Shown piece by piece: positions 9,026-18,263 of a DNA stretch of 64,000 nt (its first letter is position 1; each line of letters opens with the position of its first letter). This DNA is from Allobosea lupini (GTDB lineage: Bacteria > Pseudomonadota > Alphaproteobacteria > Rhizobiales > Beijerinckiaceae). A program made the position numbers and the translations under genes. The stretch is from the NCBI RefSeq assembly GCF_900109525.1, contig NZ_FOAN01000006.1, forward strand, positions 186,001 to 250,000. Direction: 5' to 3'. Below the pieces are notes generated by a model, which was given only the letters and a program-made list of their open reading frames with translations, did not search any database and was not told where the DNA came from.

Positions 9026-9802
9026 TCAGCGCAATTCCACCAGCAGCTTCACCTCCTCCTCGAAGGCGGCGATGCGCCTGGCGTTGGCGCCGAAATCGAA
9101 GCCGCCCAGCCGCGAGGCCGAGCGGATGTCGATCCGGCTGCCATCGGCGCGTGGCCGGATGCGGATGGTGATGTCGTCGTAAAGCCGCAGCACGCGCGAA
9201 CGCGCGATCGCATCGAGCCGCCCTGCCCCGCTGCGCCCGCCGGGCGCGGCCCCTTCCAGCACCTGCCAGCCAAGCGTGACGCAGGCCTTGCGGGCGATGT
9301 CGTAGGCGACCTCGGCCGGCAGTTCGAGCACGATCGGCAGCGCCTTCGGATAGCCCTGGCGCTGCGCCCTGCGCCGCTCGGCGGGAACATCGGGCGGCAC
9401 CCGCCCCTCGCGCGCCGTCAGGGCCACGCGCGAGCGGCTGAAGGCCGGGGGCTCGTCGATATCGGTCGAGACGTCGGCGAGGAACGGCAGGGTCGCCAAC
9501 TGGAAGCCGCCATACGCGACCGGCGCCAGCAGCAGCAGGCAGAGCAGGAAGGCCTGCACGGCAATGCCGACGCCGCGATGCCCCTCCTGCCAGATCCTGA
9601 CGAAGGCCGCGAGCGCCAGCAGGGAGGCGAGCAGCACGAAGACATAGGCGCCGGCGATCGGGGCCAGCCGCTCGAGCGAAGGCTGGCCGAAGCGGAAGAT
9701 CAGCACCGCGAGCACGACGACCGTCAGCCCGAACAGCGCCAGCCGCCGGCTCCAGATCGCCGCGCGTGAGATTGGCTCTTCGAAGACAAGCCGCCGATGC
9801 AT
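9026..9802 (-). CDS. DUF1499-type membrane protein
   Basis: A 258-aa protein with three hydrophobic segments in the first 110 residues (about 18-38, 48-70 and 78-98). A soluble C-terminal domain follows, containing ITIRIRPRADGSRIDIRSASR and ending DFGANARRIAAFEEEV, which matches the DUF1499 family. Function is unknown; relatives are inner-membrane proteins. It follows the caspase/DUF4384 pair on the same strand after a 108-bp gap holding a palindromic repeat. Confidence 0.75.
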   Translation of the reverse strand: MHRRLVFEEPISRAAIWSRRLALFGLTVVVLAVLIFRFGQPSLERLAPIAGAYVFVLLASLLALAAFVRIWQEGHRGVGIAVQAFLLCLLLLAPVAYGGFQLATLPFLADVSTDIDEPPAFSRSRVALTAREGRVPPDVPAERRRAQRQGYPKALPIVLELPAEVAYDIARKACVTLGWQVLEGAAPGGRSGAGRLDAIARSRVLRLYDDITIRIRPRADGSRIDIRSASRLGGFDFGANARRIAAFEEEVKLLVELR

Positions 9803-9861
9803 GCGCTCTTAAGTGCTTGAGCCTCGGGAAGAAAACAAGGGAGCACTTGAAACTGACCAGG

Positions 9862-9897
9862 GCGTCCCGGGCGGAGCGCAGCGCAGACCCGGGATGA
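9862..9897. repeat. Short palindromic repeat
   Basis: CGTCCCGGGC ... ACCCGGGATGAC: an inverted repeat with CCCGGG arms around a GCGCAGCGC-type core. It has the same style and ATGAC end as the other intergenic repeats here. It lies between two same-strand genes. Confidence 0.45.
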
Positions 9898-9910
9898 CCT
9901 CGACCGAATG

Positions 9911-11248
9911 TCAGCGCACGACGATCGGCACCGTCGCCTCGACCACGCCGGGCACGGCGCGCAGCTTCTCCAGCAGGTCGAGCACCTCGTCCGGCGCAAG
10001 CGTCGCCGCGTCCTCGCTCGCGCTCGGCGCCGCCTTGAGCCAGCGCTCGCGCAAGGCTGCCGGCAGCTCGGCGTCGGCGCCGAAGCAGGCAAAGAGGTTC
10101 TCGAAGGCGGCGTCGAGCACGATGTCGGTCAGCCCGAAATCGTAGGGATAGGACTGGCCGCCGGCACGCAGCACGCTCCGGCCCTCCCCGCCGCGCACCG
10201 GCAGCACTACGGAGGCGGTGCCGTCCGGCGCCAACACCCAGCAATAGAGTTTCGTGCCAGCCTTGCCCTCGATGCGGACATCAAGCCGCCGCCCTTTCGC
10301 GAAGGGCGAGGCCGCCGGCAGCAAAGCGAGCCGTGCCCGGTCCGAACCGGCGCTGGCGGCGACATGCTCGAGGAAAGGCCTGACCGCCGGGTCGCAGCCT
10401 AGTCCCTCGACCGGAATGCGATTGCGCCCGGTCGGGGCCAGCACGGCATCGCCGCGGCGGAACTCGAGCTCCATCCAGCTCTGGCCGTCGCGATCCCTGT
10501 CGAAGCGGCCGCGCGTCATCACCTCGGCGCCAACAGCGGCGCATTGTCCGGGCGCGGCCTTGCGGATCTCCAGCGGCCGGCCGCGCAGGACGCGATCGTC
10601 CGAGCGCGACTCGGCGTCGAGCGCGAGCAGCAGCCGCTCGCCGAGTGCGGCGCTGCAGGTGCTGTAGCCGCTCGCCGCGGCGAAGGGGCAGATATCGACC
10701 CGCTTCAGCTCCGGCGCGGCCCGCACGAGGTTGTCGACCGCCCGGCTCATGACCTGGTCGATATCGACCACGCCGGGCTTGGTCCTGATCGCGATCTCAA
10801 CCGGCTCGCTCGTCGCCTTGCAGTCACCCGTCTTCGTGATCGCCTGCAGGCGGAAGCTCGCTTTGTCCTCCTGCCTTGCCGGCGCGGTGAAGAAGACGCT
10901 GGCGTCGCCGTCGAACGCCCGCCGGATCTGCGCCTCGGCTTCGCCCGGCTTCTGCAGGTTGAGGCTGTCGCGCAGCGTCTTGATGCGGACGACATCGGCG
11001 CTCGCCGCCAGCCTCACCCGCCCCTCGCTCTGCAGCCGGCTCTCGATGGCGAGCCGGACCTCGTCGGCCTGCGTGCGCGACAAGACCTGCTGGCCGGCAT
11101 CGAAGCCGACCACGGCCAGCGAGAGATCGCGCTTGCCGGCGCAGGCGGCGATGGTGTCGAGCCAGGCCGACAGCGCATCGGCCTGCGCGGCGCTGCCCCC
11201 GGCAACGAACAGTCCGGCGACGAGAAGACTTCGCAGCAAACCGCTCAC
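9911..11248 (-). CDS. Secreted protein with DUF4384-like C-terminal part
   Basis: A 445-aa exported protein with a signal peptide ending about residue 24 (GGSAAQADA). The N-terminal half looks like a predicted-lipoprotein-type fold (LAVVGFDAGQQVLSRTQADEVR, then a strand-rich domain). The C-terminal third contains GTKLYCWVLAPDGTASVVLP, resembling DUF4384 domains, which often accompany caspase-fold proteins. The start lies 9 bp after the stop of the caspase gene, so the two form an operon. A joint periplasmic role is inferred from pairing, with no known function. The DUF assignment is tentative. Confidence 0.6.
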   Translation of the reverse strand: MSGLLRSLLVAGLFVAGGSAAQADALSAWLDTIAACAGKRDLSLAVVGFDAGQQVLSRTQADEVRLAIESRLQSEGRVRLAASADVVRIKTLRDSLNLQKPGEAEAQIRRAFDGDASVFFTAPARQEDKASFRLQAITKTGDCKATSEPVEIAIRTKPGVVDIDQVMSRAVDNLVRAAPELKRVDICPFAAASGYSTCSAALGERLLLALDAESRSDDRVLRGRPLEIRKAAPGQCAAVGAEVMTRGRFDRDRDGQSWMELEFRRGDAVLAPTGRNRIPVEGLGCDPAVRPFLEHVAASAGSDRARLALLPAASPFAKGRRLDVRIEGKAGTKLYCWVLAPDGTASVVLPVRGGEGRSVLRAGGQSYPYDFGLTDIVLDAAFENLFACFGADAELPAALRERWLKAAPSASEDAATLAPDEVLDLLEKLRAVPGVVEATVPIVVR

Positions 11249-11257
11249 GGCCGGGTT

Positions 11258-13312
11258 CTAGTGCTCCTGCTCCAGCGACCGCGCATAACCATCCAGCGCC
11301 CGCACGAAGACGGGATTGAAGCGGCCATCGATCGCGCCGCTGTAATGATCGGCCTTCTGTGCTGCCCGTTGCAAGGCCCGCACCGTGTCCGGCTTCAGCT
11401 TCTGCTCGGAGACGTCGCTGGCCGAGATCGCCGCGGCGCCGGCTTCGCCCTTCGCCAGCGCCTTCATCAGCATCTGCAGCGAACTCGTGCCGGGAAAGAA
11501 AGAGCCGAAGCCGTTGTCGATCAGCGTCGCCATCGAAACCATCGCGATCGGATCGCCCTTGTCGGCGGCCTGGCGGAACAGGTCGAAACCCTTCTGCGGA
11601 TTCTTCGGAAAGCCCGGACGCCCTTCGAGATAGGCTGGCACCAGCTTGGCGATCGAGAAGGCATCCCCTGCTTCCGCCGCCTTCTGGTACCAGCGCAATG
11701 ACGCGGCCTCGTCGCGCGGCCGGCCGCGGCCATATTGCAGCATGCGCCCGACATTGCTCATGGCGATGGCGTTGCCGGTGCCGGCGGCCTGCTCATAGAG
11801 GCCGAAGGCCTTCTGCAGGTCGACCTTGCTGCCCTGCCCATTCTCGTAGAGCGCGCCGAGATTGTTCATTGCCGCGGCGCTGCCGGCATCTGCCGCCTTG
11901 TCGTAGGCAGCCAGTGCGTCCTTGTAGCGCTCGGCTTTGTCGTAGGCGCGTCCGAGCTGGTAGGAGAGCCGCCTGATCTGCGGCTGCTGCTCCGCCGCCT
12001 GCTTGCAGGCCGCGATCGCGGCGCGCGCATCGATCCGCGCGAACTTCACGCCCTTGACGCCCTCGCGCCGGTCGGGATCGTTGAGATCGCCGGCGAGCTC
12101 GTCGCAGTCCTGCACGCGCGGATCGCGGGAAGCGTCGGTCCGGCCGAGATAGCCTTCTGCCAGCGAGCGATAGGCGCAGACCGCACCGCAGCCCTTGAGA
12201 TAGTCCTCATAGCGGCCGGAGCCCCCGAGCCTGACCCAGTTCTGCTCGTCGATGGCGGCCTCGCCACTGCGGCTTTTTTCAAGCAAGAGCGCCATCGCCG
12301 CCTCGCGGTACTGGCAGGTCTCGCCGCAGCGCGCGACGTAACCCTCGAGCGCGCTGCGCTCGCCCGCCGCCTTGGCCCGCTGCCAGTTGGCCTCGTCCCG
12401 CGCCAATGCGACCGCGCGCGCCACCGCCGGCACCGGCTGCGCCACCGGCAGTGCGATCGAGGCGAGGTCGATCTCCGGTGCCTGCTCGCGGCCGCTGTCG
12501 CGCCGGGCCGCGGCCTCGACACTGTCCTTGAGATAGCGCTGCAGGTCGGACCAGGCGAGCGGGCCGGTCTCGGGCGCGCCAGCCGGGCGCGCCAGCCCGG
12601 CGGCGCCCATCAGGAAGCGGCTGGTGAACAGGCCGAGCTTCTGGTTGGCGTCCCAATTGGCCGGAGTCGTGCCTGAGGTCGCGACCAGCTTGATGATGCC
12701 GCCGCCTGTACGCGGCTTGGCCGGGGTAAAACCTGGCGCCGAGACCGCGAGCAGGCTCTCGCCCTTGCGCCCGGTCTCGCCGGTGAAGCAGGCGTCGATC
12801 ATCACGATCAGCTGCCGCTGCGCTCCGATCTTCTGCCTGACCAGTTCGAGATTCCGGTAGAGCGTCTGCAGCGCATAACCGCTCTCGCTGGCATTGGGAT
12901 TGCCGTCCTGCGGCAAGAGGAAAGGCTGGCGCGTCGCAAGGTCGGGCACGCCATGGCCGGAATAATAGACGAAGACGTTGGAACGCCCTTCGACCGCGCT
13001 GCGCCAGAGCTTGCCCCCCTGCGGATTGGCTTCGCTGCCGAACATCTGGGTGAGCTCGCCGAGCGTCGCATCCTTCATGAGGAAGACGTTCTGCTCGCGA
13101 AAGCCTAGTGTGCCGGTGAGGTAGGTCCTGATCGCCTCGGCATCGTTATGGGCGAAGTCGACCGTGCTGGTCTGCTTATAGGTCTTGTTGCCGACCACCA
13201 CCGCGATCGAGTCGGCGTTGTCCGAAAGGGTGACCGGCGGCGCCTGCGCGATTGCGGTTGAGACAAGCCCGAGCCAAAGCAGGGCTACGATCAGGAACGC
13301 CGGCAAGGCCAC
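11258..13312 (-). CDS. Secreted caspase-fold peptidase with Sel1 repeats
   Basis: A 684-aa exported protein. The signal peptide covers residues 1-22. A peptidase C14 (metacaspase/orthocaspase type) domain spans about 30-265, with catalytic His120 in YYSGHG and Cys175 in MIDACFTG. After a linker rich in cysteine pairs come Sel1-like repeats at about 470-610 (AAMNNLGALYENGQG and similar), and a C-terminal 45-residue segment resembling a peptidoglycan-binding-like fold (AIDGRFNP). The GTG at 13312 sits right against its GGAG; a TTG two codons later is spaced better. Substrate and role are unknown. Both catalytic residues are intact, so it should be active. Confidence 0.85.
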   Translation of the reverse strand: MALPAFLIVALLWLGLVSTAIAQAPPVTLSDNADSIAVVVGNKTYKQTSTVDFAHNDAEAIRTYLTGTLGFREQNVFLMKDATLGELTQMFGSEANPQGGKLWRSAVEGRSNVFVYYSGHGVPDLATRQPFLLPQDGNPNASESGYALQTLYRNLELVRQKIGAQRQLIVMIDACFTGETGRKGESLLAVSAPGFTPAKPRTGGGIIKLVATSGTTPANWDANQKLGLFTSRFLMGAAGLARPAGAPETGPLAWSDLQRYLKDSVEAAARRDSGREQAPEIDLASIALPVAQPVPAVARAVALARDEANWQRAKAAGERSALEGYVARCGETCQYREAAMALLLEKSRSGEAAIDEQNWVRLGGSGRYEDYLKGCGAVCAYRSLAEGYLGRTDASRDPRVQDCDELAGDLNDPDRREGVKGVKFARIDARAAIAACKQAAEQQPQIRRLSYQLGRAYDKAERYKDALAAYDKAADAGSAAAMNNLGALYENGQGSKVDLQKAFGLYEQAAGTGNAIAMSNVGRMLQYGRGRPRDEAASLRWYQKAAEAGDAFSIAKLVPAYLEGRPGFPKNPQKGFDLFRQAADKGDPIAMVSMATLIDNGFGSFFPGTSSLQMLMKALAKGEAGAAAISASDVSEQKLKPDTVRALQRAAQKADHYSGAIDGRFNPVFVRALDGYARSLEQEH

Positions 13313-13325
13313 CTCCAGAATCCCA

Positions 13326-13351
13326 GCGCCAGCGCAGTGCCGCGCTGGCGC
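13326..13351 (-). other. Strong hairpin in the leader of the caspase gene
   Basis: A perfect 10-bp GC-rich stem (GCGCCAGCGC / GCGCTGGCGC) with a 6-base loop ends 13 bp before the caspase start codon. It could block or modulate translation initiation or stabilise the 5' end. Confidence 0.5.
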
Positions 13352-13414
13352 GTCGATTTGTCGATGCGGCTTTTGTCCGGACGATCCGTGGCGAAGATGT
13401 GACGCCGGGCAAGC

Positions 13415-14305
13415 CTAACCGCTCGCGCGAACGCCTTGTCCATCCGTCGTCGCAAGCCAGATGCCGATCCCGACGACGACGATCCCGATGACGAGATTCC
13501 AGCCGATCGGCTCGTTCAGCAACGCGGCAGCCACCAGCGACGCCGTGACGGGGTTGACCGTGACGGTGACCGCGACGCTGGTCGGCGACGCCTTCCCCAG
13601 GGCGAAGGCCCAGAGATAGAAGGTCAGGGCAGCGCCGATCACGCCGAGATAGAGCGCCGCGGACCATTGCGGGACGGCGAACTGCGCCACCGCCTCGAAG
13701 CTGCCGCGCAGCAGCGAGATCAGGATCAGCGCCGCAGCGCCGACCGCCATCGCCACCGTCGTGAACGGAATCGGCCCGCAGCGGCCGATCACCGGCTTCG
13801 ACCAGATGCCGTAGAGCGCCATGCACAAGGCCGCCGCGATCATCAGCAGGTCGCCGCGCCAGGCCTGCGGCGGCGCATGGCCGAGGCCCGAGAGCAGCGC
13901 GAAGCCGACGCCGGCCATCGCTATCAGCACGCCGGCGGTCTTGCGCGCTGTCAAACGCTCGCGCCCGAGCGCCGCGCCGACGACCAGCGACAAAAGCGGC
14001 AAGGTCGAGAGCGCCAGCGCCCCGCGCGCGCTGCTCGTATGGATCAGCGAGGCGTTGAACAGGATCGGGAAGAGCGCGAAGAAGAGCAGCCCGAGCCCGG
14101 CGGTCTGGAGCCAGTCGCGGCGATCCGGCCAGCTCCGGTCGCCGAGCAGGGCGACCGGGGCGAGCAGCAGGCAGCCGATGCCGAAGCGGAAGGAGCCGAT
14201 CGCGAGAGGATCGAGATGGCCGACGAGATAGCGGGTCGCGGCGATGGAGGTTCCTCCAAGCGCGCTCGACGCCGCCGCGGCCACCACCCCCCACAGCTCG
14301 CTCAT
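13415..14305 (-). CDS. EamA-family permease (drug/metabolite transporter)
   Basis: A 296-aa inner-membrane protein with ten hydrophobic helices in two repeated halves, each starting with the EamA pattern; the second half contains GKASPTSVAVTVTVNPVTASLVAAALLNEP, typical of the superfamily. The start at MSELWG (14305) was chosen because the longer reading runs into ilvD. It lies 28 bp downstream of ilvD on the same strand and may be co-transcribed. The substrate is unknown; amino-acid-related metabolite export would suit the neighbour. Confidence 0.85.
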   Translation of the reverse strand: MSELWGVVAAAASSALGGTSIAATRYLVGHLDPLAIGSFRFGIGCLLLAPVALLGDRSWPDRRDWLQTAGLGLLFFALFPILFNASLIHTSSARGALALSTLPLLSLVVGAALGRERLTARKTAGVLIAMAGVGFALLSGLGHAPPQAWRGDLLMIAAALCMALYGIWSKPVIGRCGPIPFTTVAMAVGAAALILISLLRGSFEAVAQFAVPQWSAALYLGVIGAALTFYLWAFALGKASPTSVAVTVTVNPVTASLVAAALLNEPIGWNLVIGIVVVGIGIWLATTDGQGVRASG

Positions 14306-14333
14306 GCCGGGGCCTCCGCTGGCTCGGGTCGCG

Positions 14334-16175
14334 TCAGTCGATCGCCCGCACCGCCCCCTTGGCCGCGCTGGTCGCCAGCGCCGCATAGGCTTTCAGCGCG
14401 GTCGAGACCTTGCGCTTGCGCGGCGCCACCGGCTTCCAGGCGTCCTTGCCCCTGGCCTCCATCGCGGCGCGGCGATGCGCCAGCTCCTCGTCGGAGACCT
14501 TGAGGACGATGCTGCGCCTGGGGATGTCGATTTCGATCACGTCGCCGCTCTCGACCAGGCCGATGGCGCCGCCCTCGGCCGCCTCGGGCGAGACATGGCC
14601 GATCGACAGGCCCGAGGAGCCGCCGGAGAAGCGCCCGTCGGTGACCAGCGCGCAGGCCTTTCCGAGACCCTTCGACTTCAGATAGCTCGTCGGATAGAGC
14701 ATCTCCTGCATGCCCGGCCCGCCGCGTGGCCCCTCATAGCGGATCAGGACGATGTCGCCTTCCTTGACCTTGCGGTTCAGGATGCCCTCGACCGCCGCGT
14801 CCTGGCTCTCGAAGATCACCGCCGTGCCGGAGAAGGTCAGGATCGAGGCGTCGACGCCGGCCGTCTTCACGATGCAGCCGTCCAGCGCGATATTGCCGTA
14901 GAGCACGGCGAGGCCGCCATCCTGCGAATGCGCATGCGCCTTCTCGCGGATGACGCCCTTCTCGCGGTCGAGGTCGAGCTCCTCGTAGCGCCGGTCCTGG
15001 CTGAAGGCGGTCTGCGTCGGCACGCCGCCGGGCGCGGCGCTGTAGAAGGAGCGCACCGCCTCGCTCTGCGTCTGCCGGATATCCCAGCGCTCCAGCGCCT
15101 CGCCCAGCGTGGCGCTGTGGACGGTCGGCAGCGAGGTGTCGAGCAACCCGGCCCGGTCGAGTTCGCCGAGGATCGCCATGATGCCGCCGGCGCGGTGGAC
15201 GTCCTCCATGTGCACGTTGGCGACGGCCGGGGCGACCTTGCACAGCACCGGCACATTGCGCGACAGCCGGTCGATATCGGCCATGGTGAAGTCGATCTGC
15301 GCCTCATGCGCCGCCGCGAGCAGATGCAGCACGGTGTTGGTCGAGCCGCCCATCGAGATGTCGAGCGTCATCGCGTTCTCGAACGCCTTGAAGCTCGCGA
15401 CATTGCGCGGCAGCACGCTCTCGTCGTCCTGCTCGTAATAGCGCTTGGCGATGTCGACGATCAGGTGCCCGGCCTCGACGAAGAGGCGCTTGCGATCGGC
15501 ATGGGTCGCCAGCGTCGAGCCGTTGCCGGGCAGCGCGAGGCCGAGCGCCTCGGTCAGGCAGTTCATCGAATTGGCGGTGAACATGCCCGAGCAGGAGCCG
15601 CAGGTCGGGCAGGCCGAGCGTTCGATCACCTCGACTTCGCTGTCCGAGTATTTGCTGTCGGCGGCGGCGACCATGGCGTCGACGAGGTCGACCTTCTTCA
15701 GCACGCCTTCGGCGATGTACTTGCCGGCCTCCATCGGCCCGCCCGAGACGAAGACGACGGGGATGTTCAGGCGCATCGCCGCCATCAGCATGCCGGGCGT
15801 GATCTTGTCGCAATTGGAGATGCAGACCATCCCATCGGCGCAATGGGCGTTGACCATGTATTCGACGCTGTCGGCGATCAGCTCGCGCGAGGGCAGGGAA
15901 TAGAGCATGCCGTCATGGCCCATCGCGATGCCGTCATCGACCGCGATGGTGTTGAATTCCTTGGCGACGCCGCCGGCCTTCTCGATCTCGCGCGCGACGA
16001 GCTGGCCGAGATCCTTGAGGTGGACATGGCCCGGCACGAACTGGGTGAAGGAGTTCACCACCGCGATGATCGGCTTGCCGAAGTCCGAATCCTTCATGCC
16101 GGTGGCGCGCCAGAGGCCGCGGGCGCCGGCCATGTTGCGGCCATGGGTGGTGGTGGCGGATCTCAGCCTCGGCAT
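14334..16175 (-). CDS. ilvD: Dihydroxy-acid dehydratase
   Basis: Catalyses dehydration of 2,3-dihydroxy-isovalerate and its isoleucine counterpart to the 2-keto acids, the third step of branched-chain amino-acid synthesis. The protein has 613 aa, the E. coli IlvD length. Iron-sulfur ligand motifs are visible as [10 protein letters not shown] (about residue 120) and [19 protein letters not shown] (about 190-208), and the C-terminal [14 protein letters not shown] motif is intact. It is divergent from a LysR regulator gene with a LysR-type palindrome (16248-16266) 73 bp upstream of the ATG. Confidence 0.97.
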   Translation of the reverse strand: MPRLRSATTTHGRNMAGARGLWRATGMKDSDFGKPIIAVVNSFTQFVPGHVHLKDLGQLVAREIEKAGGVAKEFNTIAVDDGIAMGHDGMLYSLPSRELIADSVEYMVNAHCADGMVCISNCDKITPGMLMAAMRLNIPVVFVSGGPMEAGKYIAEGVLKKVDLVDAMVAAADSKYSDSEVEVIERSACPTCGSCSGMFTANSMNCLTEALGLALPGNGSTLATHADRKRLFVEAGHLIVDIAKRYYEQDDESVLPRNVASFKAFENAMTLDISMGGSTNTVLHLLAAAHEAQIDFTMADIDRLSRNVPVLCKVAPAVANVHMEDVHRAGGIMAILGELDRAGLLDTSLPTVHSATLGEALERWDIRQTQSEAVRSFYSAAPGGVPTQTAFSQDRRYEELDLDREKGVIREKAHAHSQDGGLAVLYGNIALDGCIVKTAGVDASILTFSGTAVIFESQDAAVEGILNRKVKEGDIVLIRYEGPRGGPGMQEMLYPTSYLKSKGLGKACALVTDGRFSGGSSGLSIGHVSPEAAEGGAIGLVESGDVIEIDIPRRSIVLKVSDEELAHRRAAMEARGKDAWKPVAPRKRKVSTALKAYAALATSAAKGAVRAID

Positions 16176-16247
16176 GCTTGACCTCGTTGACGCTACGTCC
16201 GAACAGAAGGGCTCGCCCTATAGCTAGCGGGCATGCCCGGCCAGCCA

Positions 16248-16266
16248 AAATTGAATTATTCGATTT
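16248..16266. promoter_or_regulatory. LysR-type operator between ilvD and the lysR gene
   Basis: AAATTGAATTATTCGATTT is a 19-bp dyad with one mismatched pair around its centre and fits the T-N11-A pattern bound by LysR-type regulators. It lies 73 bp upstream of ilvD and 196 bp upstream of the divergent LysR gene. This supports, but does not prove, control of ilvD by that regulator. Confidence 0.5.
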
Positions 16267-16327
16267 GGATGATCGGCACCGTCCATGCTGCGGGCGCGAG
16301 AGGGGTTGCAAGCGGAATGGAAACTCA

Positions 16328-16448
16328 GCCCTCATCCTGAGGAGCGATCCGAATGGATCGCGTCTCGAAGGATGCTCCAGGAGGCTCGAGTGGCAAGCTG
16401 GAGCATCCTTCGAGACAGGCGCTACGCGCCCTCCTCAGGATGAGGGCG
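16328..16448. repeat. Long nested palindromic repeat (family A, copy 1)
   Basis: A 121-bp inverted repeat: CCCTCATCCTGAGGAG ... CTCCTCAGGATGAGGG on the outside and TCTCGAAGGATGCTCCAG ... CTGGAGCATCCTTCGAGA inside. A second copy with a different loop lies at 28551-28671. It ends 13 bp before the GTG of the LysR gene, so it is transcribed in that gene's leader. Confidence 0.85.
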
Positions 16449-16461
16449 GAGGGAGAACGGG

Positions 16462-17328
16462 GTGACGGCACTGCGCAATATCGATATCGACCTGCTGCGT
16501 TCCTTCGTCACCATCGCGGAACTGCGCTCCTTCACCCGCGCCGCCGCCGCGCTCGCCCGCACGCAGTCGACGATCTCGACGCAGGTGCGCAAGCTCGAGG
16601 AGATCGCCGGCCAGACCCTGCTGCAGCGCTCGCCGCAGGAGGTCCTCCTGACGCGCGCCGGCGAGGATTTCCTCGGTTACGCCCGCCGCATCGTCGCGCT
16701 GCATGACGAAGCGCTCGACGTCGTCCGGGCCCAGAGCGTATCGGGCCGCGTCCGGCTCGCGGTGATGGACGACTATGCCACCATCGTGCTGCCCGAGACG
16801 CTCGCCCGTTTCGCCCGCTCCCATCCCGAAGTCGAGCTCGAGGTCACCACCGGCTTCACCCGCGACCTGATCGGCAGCCTCGGCGAGGCCTTCGACCTCG
16901 TCTTGGCGACGCAGAAGGCGGGCGACGGCAGCGGCGAGGTGCTGCGCAGCGAACGCACCGCCTGGGCCTGGTCCGACCGGCACGACTTCCCTCCTGCAGG
17001 GCCGCTCCCTTTGGCGCTCCTGAAAGCACCGAACATGTATCGCGAATGGGCGCTCGCGGCGCTGAACGAGGCCGGCCGGCCCTGGCGCATCCTGTTCTCC
17101 TCCTCCAGCATCGGCGCGGTCGAGGCGGTCGCCGCCGCGGGCGCGGCGCTGACCGTGGTCAAGGCCGGCACGGCACGCGAAGGGCTGCGCCTGCTCGGCG
17201 AGGCCGATGGCCTGCCTCCCCTGCCCGCCTCGGAGATCGCCTTGCATCTGGCTCCGGGTCGGCCGACGCCGGCGGTGCGAGCGCTGGCAGGCTTCCTGGC
17301 CGAGGCGTTGAAGGAGCAGAGCGGATGA
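16462..17328 (+). CDS. LysR-family transcriptional regulator
   Basis: A 288-aa regulator. The winged-helix DNA-binding domain is at residues 6-66 (SFVTIAELRSFTRAAAALARTQSTISTQVRKLE is the helix-turn-helix stretch). The effector-binding domain follows from about 92 and is compact. The GTG start has an AGGGAGAACGG ribosome site, the nearest good choice. It is divergent from ilvD and 10 bp upstream of an alpha/beta hydrolase gene, which could be its target too. The effector is unknown. Confidence 0.88.
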   Translation: MTALRNIDIDLLRSFVTIAELRSFTRAAAALARTQSTISTQVRKLEEIAGQTLLQRSPQEVLLTRAGEDFLGYARRIVALHDEALDVVRAQSVSGRVRLAVMDDYATIVLPETLARFARSHPEVELEVTTGFTRDLIGSLGEAFDLVLATQKAGDGSGEVLRSERTAWAWSDRHDFPPAGPLPLALLKAPNMYREWALAALNEAGRPWRILFSSSSIGAVEAVAAAGAALTVVKAGTAREGLRLLGEADGLPPLPASEIALHLAPGRPTPAVRALAGFLAEALKEQSG

Positions 17329-17338
17329 GCTTGCCGGC

Positions 17339-18157
17339 ATGAGGACCATCGAGGAGCACGACGTCTTCCTCCAGCTCGGCGACCACCAGCTGTTCGCACG
17401 CAGCTGGATCCCATCCGACCCTGAAACCGGCCGACATGCGCCGATCCTGCTCCTTCACGACTCGCTCGGCTGCGTCGAGCTCTGGCGCAGCTTCCCGGAG
17501 ACGCTCGCGGCCGCAACCGGGCGGCGCATCGTCGCCTATGACCGCCTCGGCTTCGGCCGTTCTGATCCGCATCCCGGCAGGCTCGGCCTCGACTTCGTCG
17601 GCGAGGAAGGGCGCAGCACCGTCCCGCAGCTTTGCGACCGGCTCGGCATCGGCGACTTCATCGCCTGCGGCCACAGCGTCGGCGGCGGCATGGCGGTGGA
17701 GACCGCGGCACAGTGGCCGGGGCGTTGCCGGGCACTCGTCACAATTGCCGCGCAAGCCTTCGTCGAGGACCGGACGCTGGAAGGTATCAGGGTGGCGCAG
17801 CGCGACCTTGAGGGCCCCGGCAACATCGCGCGGCTGGCGCGCTATCACGGCGACAAGACGCGCTGGGTGATCGACGCCTGGATAGAGACCTGGCTCTCGC
17901 CGGCCTTCGCGAGCTGGACGGTCGACCGGCCGCTGGCCGGGGTGCGCTGCCCCGTCCTCGCCGTCCATGGCGAGCTCGACGAATACGGCTCGGCCCGCCA
18001 TCCGCAGCGTATCGCCGAAGGACGCGGCGAGGCGCTGATCCTGCCGGGAATCGGCCATGTCCCGCATCGCGAGGCGGAAGATGTGCTGGTTGAGGCGATC
18101 GCGGGGTTTTTGAGCCTCCTTCTCCCCTCGGGGGAGAAGGTCTCGGCAGGGGGATGA
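17339..18157 (+). CDS. Alpha/beta hydrolase
   Basis: A 272-aa hydrolase with the strand-loop LLLHDSLGCVELW (oxyanion region), the nucleophile elbow GHSVGGG near residue 112, an acid candidate in VHGELDEYG, and the catalytic His in GIGHVPHREAE. The substrate is unknown (esterase, lipase or C-C hydrolase). It is 10 bp after the LysR gene and probably co-transcribed. Oddly, the last thirteen or so codons (LLLPSGEKVSAGG) are supplied by a palindromic repeat element, so the natural C-terminus was probably replaced or extended. Confidence 0.85.
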   Translation: MRTIEEHDVFLQLGDHQLFARSWIPSDPETGRHAPILLLHDSLGCVELWRSFPETLAAATGRRIVAYDRLGFGRSDPHPGRLGLDFVGEEGRSTVPQLCDRLGIGDFIACGHSVGGGMAVETAAQWPGRCRALVTIAAQAFVEDRTLEGIRVAQRDLEGPGNIARLARYHGDKTRWVIDAWIETWLSPAFASWTVDRPLAGVRCPVLAVHGELDEYGSARHPQRIAEGRGEALILPGIGHVPHREAEDVLVEAIAGFLSLLLPSGEKVSAGG

Positions 18158-18263
18158 GGGCGGGAAGACCGGGCGAGGCGCTCGCCGCTTGCCCTGCATA
18201 ACGGCCCTCATCCGTCACCGCTTCGCGCTGCCACCTTCTCCCCACGAGGGGAGAAGGGAGAGG
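18116..18263. repeat. Palindromic repeat (family B, copy 1)
   Basis: Two hairpin units, CCTTCTCCCCTCGGGGGAGAAGG (18118-18140) and CCTTCTCCCCACGAGGGGAGAAGG (18234-18257), flank GGGATGAGGG and its inverse CCCTCATCC. The first unit lies inside the 3' end of the alpha/beta hydrolase gene. A related copy is at 23496-23627. Confidence 0.8.

Noticed and set aside
14244..16181. Long plus-strand open frame opposite ilvD
   Set aside because: Arg/Asp/His-rich shadow of ilvD, which is beyond doubt.
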